Shown piece after piece: positions 46,426-56,459 of a stretch of DNA of 58,419 nt. The stretch comes from Porticoccaceae bacterium (GTDB lineage Bacteria > Pseudomonadota > Gammaproteobacteria > Pseudomonadales > Porticoccaceae): NCBI GenBank assembly GCA_902562425.1, contig CACETF010000013.1:1-58419 (forward strand). The letters run 5' to 3'. The translations under genes and the position numbers were made by a program. Position 1 is the first letter of the stretch; each line of letters opens with the position of its first letter. The notes beneath the pieces were generated by a model that was not told the origin of the DNA, ran no database searches, and worked only from the letters and a program-made list of their open reading frames with translations.

Positions 46426-47757
46426 ATGATTATGACATCAAAAAGTTTTGTAAATCTTTTCCGTGAAAGCGCGCCTTACATCCATGCTCATCGGGGTAAG
46501 ACCTTTGTGATTGCTATGACTGGAGAGGCCGTAGAAGGTCCGAATCGTTTTAGTTTGTTGGCAGACATCGCCGTACTGCACAGTATTGGTGTTCGCATCA
46601 TTCTCGTGCACGGCGCTCGTCCACAGATAGATAAACGTCTGAGCGAAGCAGGTTTTAGATCTACATTCCACGAAGATATTAGAATTTCTGATAATACAAT
46701 GATGCCGTACATCGAAGAAGCGATAGGATCGATCCGATTACAGTTGGAGAAATTATTATCTATGGGACTGCCTAATTCACCGGTGCTCGGCACTCAAATA
46801 CGAACTGTTAGCGGTAATTTTACTGTTGCGAAGCCAGTTGGCGTTCGTGATGGGATTGATCACCTTTTCTGCGGCGAAGTACGCCGCATAGACAACGGTG
46901 CAATAGAATCTGCGCTCGATGGTGGTTCCGTTGTCATAATGCCGCCAATTGGATTTTCATCGTCGGGTGAAGTCTTTAACCTCTCATACCAAGATTTAGC
47001 TTCCGAAGTAGCCTCTTTCATGAAGGCCGAAAAACTCATATTCATCAGCTCTCTCGATGGAGTTTATATCAATGGTGCGCTACAAAAAAGACTGTCTCTT
47101 ACGACTTTGGCGCAGCTCATTGCCTGTGACAAAGTACAATCAGGGTTGGAAAGAAAAATTTTACAGTCAGCTTACAAATGCTGCTCTAAACAAGTTGCAA
47201 GAGTACACCTGATTACCGAAAAAACTGACGGAGCACTTCTGTCTGAGTTGTTTACCCGAGAGGGTGCCGGAACGCTGATATCAGAGGATAAATCGGAAAC
47301 AATACGTCAAGCAAAGATTGAAGACATCGGGGGATTACTTGAGCTAATTCAACCCCTTGAGCAGCGAGGAATTCTAGTTAAGCGCTCTCGCGAGCGACTA
47401 GAGGTAGAGATTGAACAGTTTTATGTCAGTATCCATCCTGAGGGCTTTATGCTTGGCTGCGCAGCACTTTATCCTCTTGATGAAAATATGGGAGAGATTG
47501 CCTGTGTTGCCACACACCCAGATTTTACTAAGCAGGGGACCGCTTCCCGCCTTTTGACCGTGATTGAGGAGAGAGCAAAACAACAATCTATCAGCAGCCT
47601 ATTCGTATTGACTACACATGCAGCGCACTGGTTTCTTGAAAAAGGTTTTACCGAGTGCGGTCCGGATCTATTGCCCGAAAATAAAAAATTATTGTACAAC
47701 TACAAACGTAATTCTAAAGTCCTTTCAAAAAAAATGGATCTTCAATTCGCTGTGTAG
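46426..47757 (+). CDS. argA: N-acetylglutamate synthase ArgA
   Basis: Acetylates glutamate in the first step of arginine synthesis. It is the classical two-domain form: an amino acid kinase-like domain (about residues 1-285, with VHGARPQIDKRL near 62) that binds arginine for feedback control, and a C-terminal GNAT domain (about 295-440) with the acetyl-CoA loop HPDFTKQGTASRLL. The start is either 46426 or 46432, both just after the argE stop; a TTG at 46414 would overlap argE. No clear ribosome site, so coupling to argE is likely. Confidence 0.93.
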   Translation: MIMTSKSFVNLFRESAPYIHAHRGKTFVIAMTGEAVEGPNRFSLLADIAVLHSIGVRIILVHGARPQIDKRLSEAGFRSTFHEDIRISDNTMMPYIEEAIGSIRLQLEKLLSMGLPNSPVLGTQIRTVSGNFTVAKPVGVRDGIDHLFCGEVRRIDNGAIESALDGGSVVIMPPIGFSSSGEVFNLSYQDLASEVASFMKAEKLIFISSLDGVYINGALQKRLSLTTLAQLIACDKVQSGLERKILQSAYKCCSKQVARVHLITEKTDGALLSELFTREGAGTLISEDKSETIRQAKIEDIGGLLELIQPLEQRGILVKRSRERLEVEIEQFYVSIHPEGFMLGCAALYPLDENMGEIACVATHPDFTKQGTASRLLTVIEERAKQQSISSLFVLTTHAAHWFLEKGFTECGPDLLPENKKLLYNYKRNSKVLSKKMDLQFAV

Positions 47758-47809
47758 CAAAATTGTAATTTCTGTTATCCTTCAGAGAATTTTTTAATCG
47801 GAGCATTAG

Positions 47810-49642
47810 ATGCCAAGGTATCGTTCTCATACAACAACGCAAGGCAGAAATATGGCGGGAGCAAGAGCCTTGTGGCGCGCGACCGGGATGACAGATGACG
47901 ATTTTCAAAAACCTTTGATAGCAATTGCTAATTCCTACACCCAATTTGTACCCGGACATGTCCACTTAAAGGACATGGGAGATCTAGTTGCTGCTGAAAT
48001 CGCAGTGGCTGGCGGTATTGCCCGAGAATTCCACACTATCGCGGTGGACGATGGCATTGCTATGGGTCACGACGGAATGCTCTACTCATTGCCATCAAGA
48101 GACGTGATCGCTGATTCTGTCGAGTACATGGTAAATGCCCACTGCGCTGACGCGCTTGTTTGTATTTCGAACTGTGACAAGATTACGCCGGGCATGCTAA
48201 TGGCCGCTATGAGATTAAACATTCCCGCTATTTTTGTCTCGGGAGGACCCATGGAAGCTGGTAAAACAAAGCTTTCAGAGCACTCTCTTGACCTTATAGA
48301 TGCGATGGTCATCGCAGCAGACGAAGCGGCAAGTGAAGACACCGTCGCCGAGTATGAGCGTTCCGCCTGCCCTACTTGTGGATCCTGTTCCGGGATGTTC
48401 ACTGCGAACTCAATGAACTGTCTTACCGAGGCTCTCGGCCTCTCTCTTCCAGGAAATGGAACTACGCTGGCAACTCACTCCGATAGGCGACAACTATTTC
48501 AACATGCGGGACGAACCATTGTCTCTCTAGCCCGCCAATATTATGAGAAAAACGATGATAGCGTTCTCCCACGTTCAATCGCATGTTTTGAGGCATTTGA
48601 AAACGCAATGTCCCTCGACATAGCGATGGGTGGTTCCACAAACACAATTCTACATCTACTTGCAGCTGCCCAAGAGGCGAAAATAAACTTCGACCTTCAT
48701 GATATTGATCGGCTATCACGCAAAGTACCATTGTTATGTAAAGTAGCCCCCAGCACTCCCGAGTATCATGTTGAAGACGTCCATCGCGCTGGAGGTGTAA
48801 TGGCTATACTTGGAGAACTCGATCGCGCCTCCCTAATTCATAACCAACTGCCGACTGTGCACTCTCAAACGCTTAGCGAGGCACTCGCCAAATGGGATAT
48901 AGCTGCAAATGCAAATGATGAGGTCAGGAAATTTTATAAAGCCGGTCCCGCTGGAATCCCCACTCAAACGGCGTTTAGCCAAAGTACAAGATGGCCATCG
49001 CTCGATCTAAACCGTGTAGAAGGTTGTGTGAGAGATTACGAGCATGCTTTTAGCTCAGAGGGCGGCTTGGCTGTTCTATTTGGTAATATTGCCGAAGACG
49101 GATGTGTGGTGAAAACTTCTGGGGTAGATGAATCAATACTTTTCTTTGAAGGCCCAGCCTTCGTGACTGAAAGTCAAGATGCCGCAGTAAAAGCCATATT
49201 AGAAGATAAAGTATCACCCGGAGACGTCGTTATTGTAAGATATGAGGGCCCTCGTGGGGGCCCGGGTATGCAGGAAATGTTGTACCCAACCAGTTATATT
49301 AAAGCAAAAGACCTCGGCAAGGCTTGCGCATTAATTACTGACGGTAGATTTTCCGGCGGCACTTCAGGACTTTCTATCGGCCATATTTCTCCAGAAGCTG
49401 GAGCAGGCGGCAACATAGCGCTCATACAGCATGGTGACATAATTTGTATAGATATCCCTAACCGAAGCATAAATGTCATATTGAGTGACGCGGAACTTTT
49501 AAGTCGAAGGAAAGCACAAGAATCGATAGGCTGGCGTCCATCAGAGCATCGACCCAGATCAGTTTCTGCTGCGTTAAGAGCTTACGCCAAACTAGCCACA
49601 AGCGCCGACAAGGGGGCCGTGAGAGATCTTTCACAGCTCTGA
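47810..49642 (+). CDS. ilvD: Dihydroxy-acid dehydratase
   Basis: Iron-sulfur enzyme of Ile/Val synthesis making 2-keto acids. Cluster ligands are visible: NCDKITPGM near residue 122 and [20 protein letters not shown] near 193-212. Other family motifs are [12 protein letters not shown] near 82, [14 protein letters not shown] near 280 and the C-terminal [19 protein letters not shown]. The 610 residues match the long gammaproteobacterial form. It starts 52 bp after argA. Its product feeds IlvE, encoded at 36-37 kb. Confidence 0.97.
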   Translation: MPRYRSHTTTQGRNMAGARALWRATGMTDDDFQKPLIAIANSYTQFVPGHVHLKDMGDLVAAEIAVAGGIAREFHTIAVDDGIAMGHDGMLYSLPSRDVIADSVEYMVNAHCADALVCISNCDKITPGMLMAAMRLNIPAIFVSGGPMEAGKTKLSEHSLDLIDAMVIAADEAASEDTVAEYERSACPTCGSCSGMFTANSMNCLTEALGLSLPGNGTTLATHSDRRQLFQHAGRTIVSLARQYYEKNDDSVLPRSIACFEAFENAMSLDIAMGGSTNTILHLLAAAQEAKINFDLHDIDRLSRKVPLLCKVAPSTPEYHVEDVHRAGGVMAILGELDRASLIHNQLPTVHSQTLSEALAKWDIAANANDEVRKFYKAGPAGIPTQTAFSQSTRWPSLDLNRVEGCVRDYEHAFSSEGGLAVLFGNIAEDGCVVKTSGVDESILFFEGPAFVTESQDAAVKAILEDKVSPGDVVIVRYEGPRGGPGMQEMLYPTSYIKAKDLGKACALITDGRFSGGTSGLSIGHISPEAGAGGNIALIQHGDIICIDIPNRSINVILSDAELLSRRKAQESIGWRPSEHRPRSVSAALRAYAKLATSADKGAVRDLSQL

Positions 49643-49701
49643 GGTGTTTTTTGCGAATACTTCCAAAAAGGGTAGCATTTAATCCGTGCAAAAAACCACT
49701 C
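49641..49701. terminator. Possible bidirectional terminator between ilvD and the TPR gene
   Basis: Fourteen-base arms (49641-49654 and 49688-49701) containing GTTTTTTGC and GCAAAAAAC pair with two internal mismatches around a 33-base loop. The T and A runs are inside the stem and would serve either strand of the convergent genes. The large loop makes this uncertain. Confidence 0.3.
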
Positions 49702-49742
49702 AGTTTGTTTCTGACACTTAACGGCTGTTAGAAGATGAGAGT

Positions 49743-51107
49743 CTAAGCCTTTCCGCACCCTCGAATTTTCAAACCAACATCTCTAAGTTTTTGTAACCTC
49801 GAACCCTCACTTTCAGAGAACTTGATCCACTGTCTAGGGTATTTCATCGCCTTCTTATCTTTTGCATTTTTTAACGATTTCTTGAATGCACTAATCGCAT
49901 CGTTAAAGCAGTTAAGGTTTACTAGTGCATTTCCCATCACTAGATAATTAGTGTCAGGGCGTTTAACCCCCCCCTTCTTAGAGGCTCGAGTCGCCGCTCT
50001 GTACGCATCCTTATCTCTCCCCAAATCGAGATAAATACCTGCAAGCCGAGCCTGTAAATTACCCGTGTCCGCCTTTTCGGAAGCAGCCTCAAGAGCCGAC
50101 ACTGCCGAATCAAGATCTCTGGCCTGATACCATGCAGTTCCCAGGACCTCAAGATTTTTGGATGAGCGCTCCACGTAACCATCTTGCATTCCTTTATCAA
50201 TGATCTTAGCAGCACGATATGGCACCTCGGCACCAAGGTACATGTATGCCATACTCATCACTTCGCTTTCCTTACTTAACTGGCCATTCAAATAGATTAG
50301 CTCAGTACTCACGAGCCGATCCATCTCGCGCTCACGCTCACCGTACATACCTCCAAGCTGCTTCCAATATGTCCATTTGGGATAGTGCTTCACCAGCTTT
50401 TCCAAAATTTTAATCACTGTCGGGTAATCGCTTTTCTCGTAATAAAGCACGCGTTGTAACGTCCAAAAACGCTCTTTCGGTAAGATTCCCTTCGACTCCT
50501 GGTCTGCGATAGCCATCTCAACTGCAACCAGCGCATCAGCCTTTCGCTCCAGTTGATAGTATATTTGTGCCATAAAATATCTTTGGTCCGCTCCAATAAT
50601 TGTAGCCTCCGCCAGCCACGCCTCAAGCTGAAATGCCGCATTCTTGTAATCTTCCTCAGCTGCATATAATTGCGCAAGTGTATATCGAATGTCTAACCGA
50701 ACTTCTGGAGGAGTACCGATTCCCTCAACTACCTTAAGATACGCCTTGATTGCATTTGGAAAATCATCAAGCGAAAAATATACATAAGCAGAAAACTGCC
50801 AAATCTGGGTCTGCTCATAGTCGCTCTTACAGGTCTTGCTGCTAGCTTCCACATCCTGCAACGCCTTTAAGGACTCGGCCCACAACTCCTCCTCAAGAGT
50901 AACCTGTATCTTCTCGAGAGCCTTCGCGCATTTAGCCCCCACAGACTCTCGTTTGCGTGTTTGAACATCCTTATATTTTTTCTCCGTCTTCTTCTCTTCA
51001 GAATGAACCGAACTTACAAAAGAAAACTCGGGTTTTACCACCGAAATTACACAAGAAAGTGCAAAGGCCGACACTAAAGTTAAAAATCTTGTTACACAAA
51101 CCTTCAT
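49743..51107 (-). CDS. TPR-repeat periplasmic protein of a TonB2-type system
   Basis: A signal peptide (about residues 1-22) and a charged Lys/Glu linker precede a helical array of tetratricopeptide-like repeats covering most of the 454 residues, including QIWQFSAYVYFSLDDFPNAI and LARLAGIYLDLGRDKDAY-type units. TPR proteins end the exbB/exbD/tonB2 cluster in Vibrio-like genomes and are thought to support TonB complex assembly. I chose the ATG at 51107 because AGGGGAA lies 7 bases upstream; the ATG six bases earlier would be too close. The upstream tonB ends 10 bp away. Confidence 0.85.
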   Translation of the reverse strand: MKVCVTRFLTLVSAFALSCVISVVKPEFSFVSSVHSEEKKTEKKYKDVQTRKRESVGAKCAKALEKIQVTLEEELWAESLKALQDVEASSKTCKSDYEQTQIWQFSAYVYFSLDDFPNAIKAYLKVVEGIGTPPEVRLDIRYTLAQLYAAEEDYKNAAFQLEAWLAEATIIGADQRYFMAQIYYQLERKADALVAVEMAIADQESKGILPKERFWTLQRVLYYEKSDYPTVIKILEKLVKHYPKWTYWKQLGGMYGEREREMDRLVSTELIYLNGQLSKESEVMSMAYMYLGAEVPYRAAKIIDKGMQDGYVERSSKNLEVLGTAWYQARDLDSAVSALEAASEKADTGNLQARLAGIYLDLGRDKDAYRAATRASKKGGVKRPDTNYLVMGNALVNLNCFNDAISAFKKSLKNAKDKKAMKYPRQWIKFSESEGSRLQKLRDVGLKIRGCGKA

Positions 51108-51117
51108 GCACATTCCC

Positions 51118-51720
51118 CTATTTCTGCATCTGGAACGTAAACTTGTACATCACACCGGATACTTCCTCAGGTATCCCGTCAACAACTCGAGGGTTATACT
51201 TAAGCTTGTTTGCAGCCTTTAGGGCTGCCCTTCCAAAACCCCATCCCTCTGGATCTTCCTCAACCATTATTGGATCCCTAACACCGCCAGTGGTGGTAAT
51301 TATTACTTGAACAACGGCATATCCTTCCTTACCTCGAGATTGCGCTCGACGAGGATACTGGGGTTGAGGCACGTATACCGGAATAAAATCGGTGTCTCGA
51401 GCAAAAGAACCCAGCCCCACGCTTAGCTTATTCGCAACTGGCGCCGCAGCCATACTTACCATATTCTCTGGAGTCTCGAATTCAATATTATCATCGGGCA
51501 ACTCCGGAGGAGGTTCCGGCTCATCTGGCTTCTCTATTTCAGCTACCTTTTCGTTCGTAGTCCTCTCCCTTTCCACATGTAAAAAATCAGCAATCTTGAT
51601 AGCCTCTTTTTCATCCATCTCTTTATTACCAGAATCAATGAGCTTGAACATCAATACGATCAAGGAAAAAGTCACCATGAGCCCAAGTATCGCCGACGTT
51701 CCTAGCCTTAATATTGCCAT
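51118..51720 (-). CDS. tonB: TonB-family energy transducer
   Basis: Spans the periplasm to energise outer-membrane receptors. A single N-terminal transmembrane helix (about residues 8-28), a short Pro/Glu-rich spacer (KPDEPEPPPELPDD near 64-77) and a C-terminal TonB domain with YPRRAQSRGKEGYAVVQVII near 124 are visible. The 200 residues and short spacer are typical of TonB2. It is 9 bp behind exbD. The likely clients are TonB receptors such as the one at 37-39.6 kb; that link is inferred. Confidence 0.92.
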   Translation of the reverse strand: MAILRLGTSAILGLMVTFSLIVLMFKLIDSGNKEMDEKEAIKIADFLHVERERTTNEKVAEIEKPDEPEPPPELPDDNIEFETPENMVSMAAAPVANKLSVGLGSFARDTDFIPVYVPQPQYPRRAQSRGKEGYAVVQVIITTTGGVRDPIMVEEDPEGWGFGRAALKAANKLKYNPRVVDGIPEEVSGVMYKFTFQMQK

Positions 51721-51729
51721 AATCTAAGC

Positions 51730-52134
51730 TCAGTCATTTTCAACAGAAACCGCTATAGGAGAAATACCAATATCCTTGGCAATGTCCGCAACCTTAGCAA
51801 CAGATTCGATATTGGATTCATTATCAGCCTGTATCACCATACCGCCCTTCGGATTATCATTGAAAAGTCGCGTAAGATTGAGTTTCAAAGCAGTCGTTTC
51901 AACACGCTTCTTATCTATCCAAAACTCATTGTTGCCGCTTACAGCAACTAAAATACCTACTTTCTTGTATGGATCTGCAGTATTTGCATCAACCTTACTT
52001 ACCTCTACCCCTGGTAGCTTAATGAAGGATGCGGTCACAATGAAAAAAATCAGCATTATAAAAACCACGTCCAGCATCGGCGTCAGGTCTATAGCCTGTC
52101 CCTGTTGCTCAGAATTACGTGTTCTAGTCCGCAT
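51730..52134 (-). CDS. exbD: Biopolymer transport protein ExbD
   Basis: A proton-channel subunit that powers TonB. The N-terminal transmembrane helix contains LTPMLDVVFIMLIFFIVTAS, with the essential Asp of the ExbD/TolR family near residue 22. A periplasmic domain follows (about 45-134). It sits between exbB and tonB as usual. Confidence 0.94.
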   Translation of the reverse strand: MRTRTRNSEQQGQAIDLTPMLDVVFIMLIFFIVTASFIKLPGVEVSKVDANTADPYKKVGILVAVSGNNEFWIDKKRVETTALKLNLTRLFNDNPKGGMVIQADNESNIESVAKVADIAKDIGISPIAVSVEND

Positions 52135-52176
52135 TTGCGTTCATGTTCCCCAATATTGTCATGTTAACTAGTGTCC

Positions 52177-52701
52177 CTAATGATCCATAGTTAAATGGTC
52201 TTCGAGAAGGTGCTTCTCTCGTTCCGCATGACGCTCGACATAGGTCAAGCCAAAAACGCCGGAAAGAGCCGCAACCATACCGGACATAGTGGGCACCGTT
52301 GCCTTCGACACCCCTCCTGCCATGGCTTTCGCATCCCCACCGCCTGTGAAAGCCATCACGTCAAACACCACAATCATACCAGTCACCGTGCCCAATAGAC
52401 CGAACAGCGGCGCCAACGCTACCAGTGTTTTGATCATCATAATATTTTCATCAATTTTAATACTTACCTCTGAGATCAGCTTTTCTCTAACTTGGCGCGC
52501 TCGCCTCGACTGTCTCTCGGACCTCGACTCCCATTTTTCAAGAGCAATATTTACATCCCGACCCACAGCTGCGCGCAGATACCACATACGCTCGAATATT
52601 AGGGTCCACATAACGAAGAGCAGAACAACAATAGCCCAGAGGACACTCCCCCCTGAATCCATAAACTTGCTCGCCTCAGCAAAAAGATCCTCTAGAAACA
52701 T
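52177..52701 (-). CDS. exbB: Biopolymer transport protein ExbB (ExbB2)
   Basis: MotA/TolQ/ExbB proton-channel protein of 174 residues with three transmembrane helices (about 15-35, 100-125, 140-160). The family stretch APLFGLLGTVTGMIVVFD is clear. I chose the start at 52701 (MFLEDLFAEA), one base after the stop of the larger ExbB-like gene; a longer frame overlaps that gene. It pairs with ExbD next door. Confidence 0.93.
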   Translation of the reverse strand: MFLEDLFAEASKFMDSGGSVLWAIVVLLFVMWTLIFERMWYLRAAVGRDVNIALEKWESRSERQSRRARQVREKLISEVSIKIDENIMMIKTLVALAPLFGLLGTVTGMIVVFDVMAFTGGGDAKAMAGGVSKATVPTMSGMVAALSGVFGLTYVERHAEREKHLLEDHLTMDH

Positions 52702-52702
52702 A

Positions 52703-54076
52703 TCACCGTGCCTCGACCGAATCTGCGACAATACCGGCGCTTTGCTCCTCTAAGATATGCAAAATACGCTGGGCTCTCCCGTTAACAAGGGTATGCATTA
52801 GCACAGTAGGGATTGCCACAACCAAACCTAAGACGGTAGTAACAAGCGCTTGAGAGATACCGCCTGCCATTGCCTTAGGGTCTCCAGCGCCAAACAACGT
52901 TATCATCTGGAACGTAATAATCATTCCGGTGACAGTTCCAAGAAGCCCTAATAAGGGAGCAACCATGGCTATGATTTTCAAGAGATTTAGTCCTGACTCG
53001 ATGGCAGGACGTTCCTTCAGCACCGCCTCATGAAGTTTGAGCTCCAAAGATTCTGGGTCAAGTCTTGGGTTGTCCGCTGCAACTTGTAAAACCCGCCCAA
53101 GTGGGTTTTTAGGGTTGGGAGTGGAGTTTTTTAGCTGCGCGCTAACTCCCGAAGACATCATAAATAAAGCGATGAATCTCCACAACGCCAGTGCGATCGC
53201 AAAAGCAAATACACCGGTAATCACGTAACCAACGATACCGCCAAAATGCCAGCGCTCCTCCAACGTAGGTGTGTTTATTAGAGCACGCAGAAGCCCTCCC
53301 CCAAGTGGCCCCGTTGGATCTAACCCAACTTTGGTAAAACCGCCGGTTGCCGACTGAATTTCGGCCGCACTGTCTCGGTATTTTCCTGCGGGCTGTCGGG
53401 GAAGCTCTGAGACAATACCGCTGTCAGGATTATATTCAAGATACATTCCATCAGCCAATAAGTTATAGGTTCCAACCCGCACTACCTCCATTTGTCGCTG
53501 GTTTCCGCTTGCTAAAGTAACCTGCCTATCAAACTTCACAATACGACCACCCTCTACCATCTCCCGCTGCTGCTCGAACCACAACTGCTCTATGTCTTCA
53601 ATAGATGGGAGTCTCGTATCGCTACTCATTTTGTCAATTAACTCACCAAGGAAATCAGTACGACCCGGAATCTGAGAACTCACCACGGATTGTTTGAGGT
53701 TTTCACGCACGTCTCCAGCCGCCCCAGTTAAATGTCCAAAGAGCTCTTTCAAAGAGCCCAGACGTTTATCTAATTGTTGCCTGAGCGCTGCGATCTTCCT
53801 CTCATTATCTCTTATATTTTGCTCAAGCTGGTCTGAACGACGTTCCTCAGCAGCCTTAGTGGCTTGCGCTTTCTTTAACAATCTTCCCTGCTCATTTTTA
53901 TCGGAATTAAATTCGGTTTGACGTTTGTTATAGTCTGATGTCTCCGTTCGCTTTGAAGTTTCAATCATCTGCAAAAGCTCATCAAGGCTCTTTGCGTCTT
54001 GAGCATTTAATAAGGTGCTGACCAGCGAAAACCCTAAAAACAGAGACAAAATGCTTATTTTTACTGAATTTTTCAT
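52703..54076 (-). CDS. TtpC-like MotA/TolQ/ExbB protein with periplasmic extension
   Basis: A 457-residue inner-membrane protein. A signal peptide (residues 1-25) is followed by a coiled-coil periplasmic part (about 30-250) and a C-terminal ExbB-type channel (about 270-450) with MVAPLLGLLGTVTGMII. This is the design of Vibrio TtpC, the extra component needed by TonB2 systems. It overlaps the DUF3450 gene in a TAATG and is one base from exbB. Confidence 0.92.
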   Translation of the reverse strand: MKNSVKISILSLFLGFSLVSTLLNAQDAKSLDELLQMIETSKRTETSDYNKRQTEFNSDKNEQGRLLKKAQATKAAEERRSDQLEQNIRDNERKIAALRQQLDKRLGSLKELFGHLTGAAGDVRENLKQSVVSSQIPGRTDFLGELIDKMSSDTRLPSIEDIEQLWFEQQREMVEGGRIVKFDRQVTLASGNQRQMEVVRVGTYNLLADGMYLEYNPDSGIVSELPRQPAGKYRDSAAEIQSATGGFTKVGLDPTGPLGGGLLRALINTPTLEERWHFGGIVGYVITGVFAFAIALALWRFIALFMMSSGVSAQLKNSTPNPKNPLGRVLQVAADNPRLDPESLELKLHEAVLKERPAIESGLNLLKIIAMVAPLLGLLGTVTGMIITFQMITLFGAGDPKAMAGGISQALVTTVLGLVVAIPTVLMHTLVNGRAQRILHILEEQSAGIVADSVEAR

Positions 54077-54855
54077 TATAGCATCTCCGGTGCAGTGATA
54101 GGCATCTCAATAACATCTTGTGGTGATAACTTCTTGGCTATTCGAATTCCCTGATCAATAGGCCGTCGATACTCTGAACCAAGTGTCTGCCATGATCCGC
54201 TACCCTTATTCCAAGCACCGGTCTGCGACTTATCTTTAGTTTGATACGCAAGGGCAACTCGCCCGATCCGGAGCACGTCTACTTCGACTTCGATACCATT
54301 TGCATTTATGTCGATCATTGCCCTATAAGTCTCAAGTGATCGACTATAATCCGATTCGATGTCATAAACCTCCAGAATCTGTCGGAACTTCTCAGCAGCA
54401 GAAAATCGAGCGCTATCTAAATTTACTGACAATTCCTCAATGGCACCCAACCGCTGCTCTCTTTTAAATGGCATATCAAGGGCGATAAAATCTTCCAAAC
54501 TGTCGAGCATACTTATCATCAAAGGAGTAATCCCTCTCTCGATTACCGTTGCATTCGCAATTGACTCTTCAAGCTCTGACATTATCTTCTTTTGACTACT
54601 AACCTGACGCTCCAGTTGAGAGTTATATACTCTTAATGACTCGATTTGCTTGTTGACTTGTTTAAATTCCTGCAGGAGGCCATCAGTCTGATCGGCGATA
54701 CGGTCGACCCTTACCTGCGCGACTCTCGCCGCCTCTACCTTTGCGGCTCCTGCCCTCAAGATATCACCGACCTCAGTCGCCATACCCCATGGAGACAGTA
54801 ACGTAGCAACCGTAGTTGTAAAGAATATAAATGATTTTATAAATGTCTGTTTCAT
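54076..54855 (-). CDS. DUF3450 family protein
   Basis: A periplasmic protein of 259 residues with signal peptide (about 1-26, MAT-EV) and a coiled-coil region (about 40-115) before a small beta-rich C terminus (VEVDVLRIGRVALAYQTKD). DUF3450 proteins regularly come first in ttpC-exbB-exbD-tonB-TPR clusters; the precise role is unknown. The stop overlaps the next start (TAATG), so expression is coupled. Confidence 0.88.
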   Translation of the reverse strand: MKQTFIKSFIFFTTTVATLLSPWGMATEVGDILRAGAAKVEAARVAQVRVDRIADQTDGLLQEFKQVNKQIESLRVYNSQLERQVSSQKKIMSELEESIANATVIERGITPLMISMLDSLEDFIALDMPFKREQRLGAIEELSVNLDSARFSAAEKFRQILEVYDIESDYSRSLETYRAMIDINANGIEVEVDVLRIGRVALAYQTKDKSQTGAWNKGSGSWQTLGSEYRRPIDQGIRIAKKLSPQDVIEMPITAPEML

Positions 54856-55035
54856 GGTTCCCTCAGTTTTAAGCCCTTTCTATGGGATTAATCTTATTTA
54901 AAAAACTTTATTGTGCTTGTTAAATAAAGTACTTTATAACAAACCTAGGCCCGTCTTTTTAGCAGGGTCGTGTCAAAGAATCAATGGAAGTACTAAAAAT
55001 CACTATTAATAAATCTCTCTAAAAAATAAAAACAT

Positions 55036-55554
55036 TTAAACAAAGGTTGGGCTTTCCTTTCGATCCAGCGTAACAAAAGTATATCTTAGATTATCTACTC
55101 CCTTTCCAGGCCGTCTGTCTTTTACTTCCCAATCGTCTTGATCAATGACTGGAAAAAAAGCATCCCCTATCATTTCAGATTCCACTTCCGTAAGGTAAAG
55201 CCTAGAGACAAATGGTAGCCATAATTTATATATCTGTTCCCCTCCGATAATAAAAGCCTCCTTACAAGTATCTCGAGAGCAGAGGCTAAGCGCTTTATCA
55301 TATGACTCCTCTACACTATGAACTACACTAACACCTTTCTGAAAAAATTCCGAATCACGCGTAAGGATTATGTTTGCGCGACCAGGTAAGGGTCTACCTA
55401 TGGAGTCAAAAGTTTTTCGGCCCATAACGATTGGACTCCCCATGGTAATTTCTTTAAACCGTCTCAAGTCCTCAGAAATATTCCACAACAACTGATTTTG
55501 AAAACCAATCGCCAGATTTCGACCTGTTGCAGCAATTATAGAGAAACGAATCAT
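55036..55554 (-). CDS. folA: Dihydrofolate reductase
   Basis: Reduces dihydrofolate to tetrahydrofolate with NADPH. Motifs: [20 protein letters not shown] at the N terminus, the substrate Asp/Glu position in [31 protein letters not shown] near residue 43 and [13 protein letters not shown] near 101. The 172 residues fit. It overlaps thyA by 4 bp, so the two folate genes are coupled. The 180 bp behind it are AT-rich with no gene. Confidence 0.96.
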   Translation of the reverse strand: MIRFSIIAATGRNLAIGFQNQLLWNISEDLRRFKEITMGSPIVMGRKTFDSIGRPLPGRANIILTRDSEFFQKGVSVVHSVEESYDKALSLCSRDTCKEAFIIGGEQIYKLWLPFVSRLYLTEVESEMIGDAFFPVIDQDDWEVKDRRPGKGVDNLRYTFVTLDRKESPTFV

Positions 55555-56456
55555 ACAGCTACCGGGGCCCTAATTGCGTCATGAGGGGCATAGCCCAACA
55601 ATTCAAAATCTTCATAAACGAACTCAGCTACATCTGTTACCTCTGGATTGATTCGCAGTTTTGGTTGGGGAAGCGGCTCCCGCGCTAGCTGGAGTTCCAC
55701 CTGGCGACTGTGACTGAGATAAAGGTGTGCGTCTCCAAAAGTATGAACAAAATCTCCCAAACCAAGCTCGCAAATGTGAGCCACCATAGAAGTTAACAGC
55801 GCGTAAGATGCTATATTAAAAGGAACGCCTAAAAAAATATCAGCACTTCTTTGATAAAGTTGGCAGGAGAGTTTCCCCTCACTCACATAAAATTGGAAGA
55901 GTGTGTGGCATGGCGGTAGACCGGACTTAATCATGACTGGAATCTCTCTCGGATTCCAAGCTGAAACAACATGTCTACGGGAGTAAGGATTAGTTTTTAT
56001 ATCCTTTATGACTTGCTCCAACTGGTCCACTCCCTCAAAATTTCTCCACTGCTTACCATAGACTGGTCCCAAGTCTCCAAATTTACGCGCAAACTCTTCG
56101 TCTACTTTTATTCGCTCAACAAATTCCGACATTTGCTCTTCTCGGGCTTTGGATTGAATCGACAAATCACGCTTAACCTTTGATTCTCTTAACCAATTTT
56201 CAAAAGGCCAGTCGTTCCAAATACTTACTCCGTTCTCAACCAAATAGCGTATATTTGTGTCGCCCCGGACAAACCACAATAACTCGTGGACAACGGACTT
56301 AAAATGAATTTTTTTGGTGGTAACAAGAGGAAAGCCAGCACTCAAGTCAAATCTCATTTGATAACCGAAAATACTTTTTGTGCCGATTCCGGTGCGGTCT
56401 TGTCTCTCAAGCCCATTTCTTTGAACGTGTCGCATAAGTTCAAGATACTGGTGCAT
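55551..56456 (-). CDS. thyA: Thymidylate synthase (long form)
   Basis: Makes dTMP from dUMP with methylene-tetrahydrofolate. Catalytic Cys is in [12 protein letters not shown] near residue 183, with [14 protein letters not shown] near 160 and [18 protein letters not shown] near 202. At 301 residues it has an insert of about 35-40 residues (roughly 88-127) relative to E. coli ThyA (264), found also in other long-form enzymes. It lies 3 bp after lgt and overlaps folA, the common lgt-thyA-folA order. Confidence 0.96.
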   Translation of the reverse strand: MHQYLELMRHVQRNGLERQDRTGIGTKSIFGYQMRFDLSAGFPLVTTKKIHFKSVVHELLWFVRGDTNIRYLVENGVSIWNDWPFENWLRESKVKRDLSIQSKAREEQMSEFVERIKVDEEFARKFGDLGPVYGKQWRNFEGVDQLEQVIKDIKTNPYSRRHVVSAWNPREIPVMIKSGLPPCHTLFQFYVSEGKLSCQLYQRSADIFLGVPFNIASYALLTSMVAHICELGLGDFVHTFGDAHLYLSHSRQVELQLAREPLPQPKLRINPEVTDVAEFVYEDFELLGYAPHDAIRAPVAV

Positions 56457-56459
56457 AAA

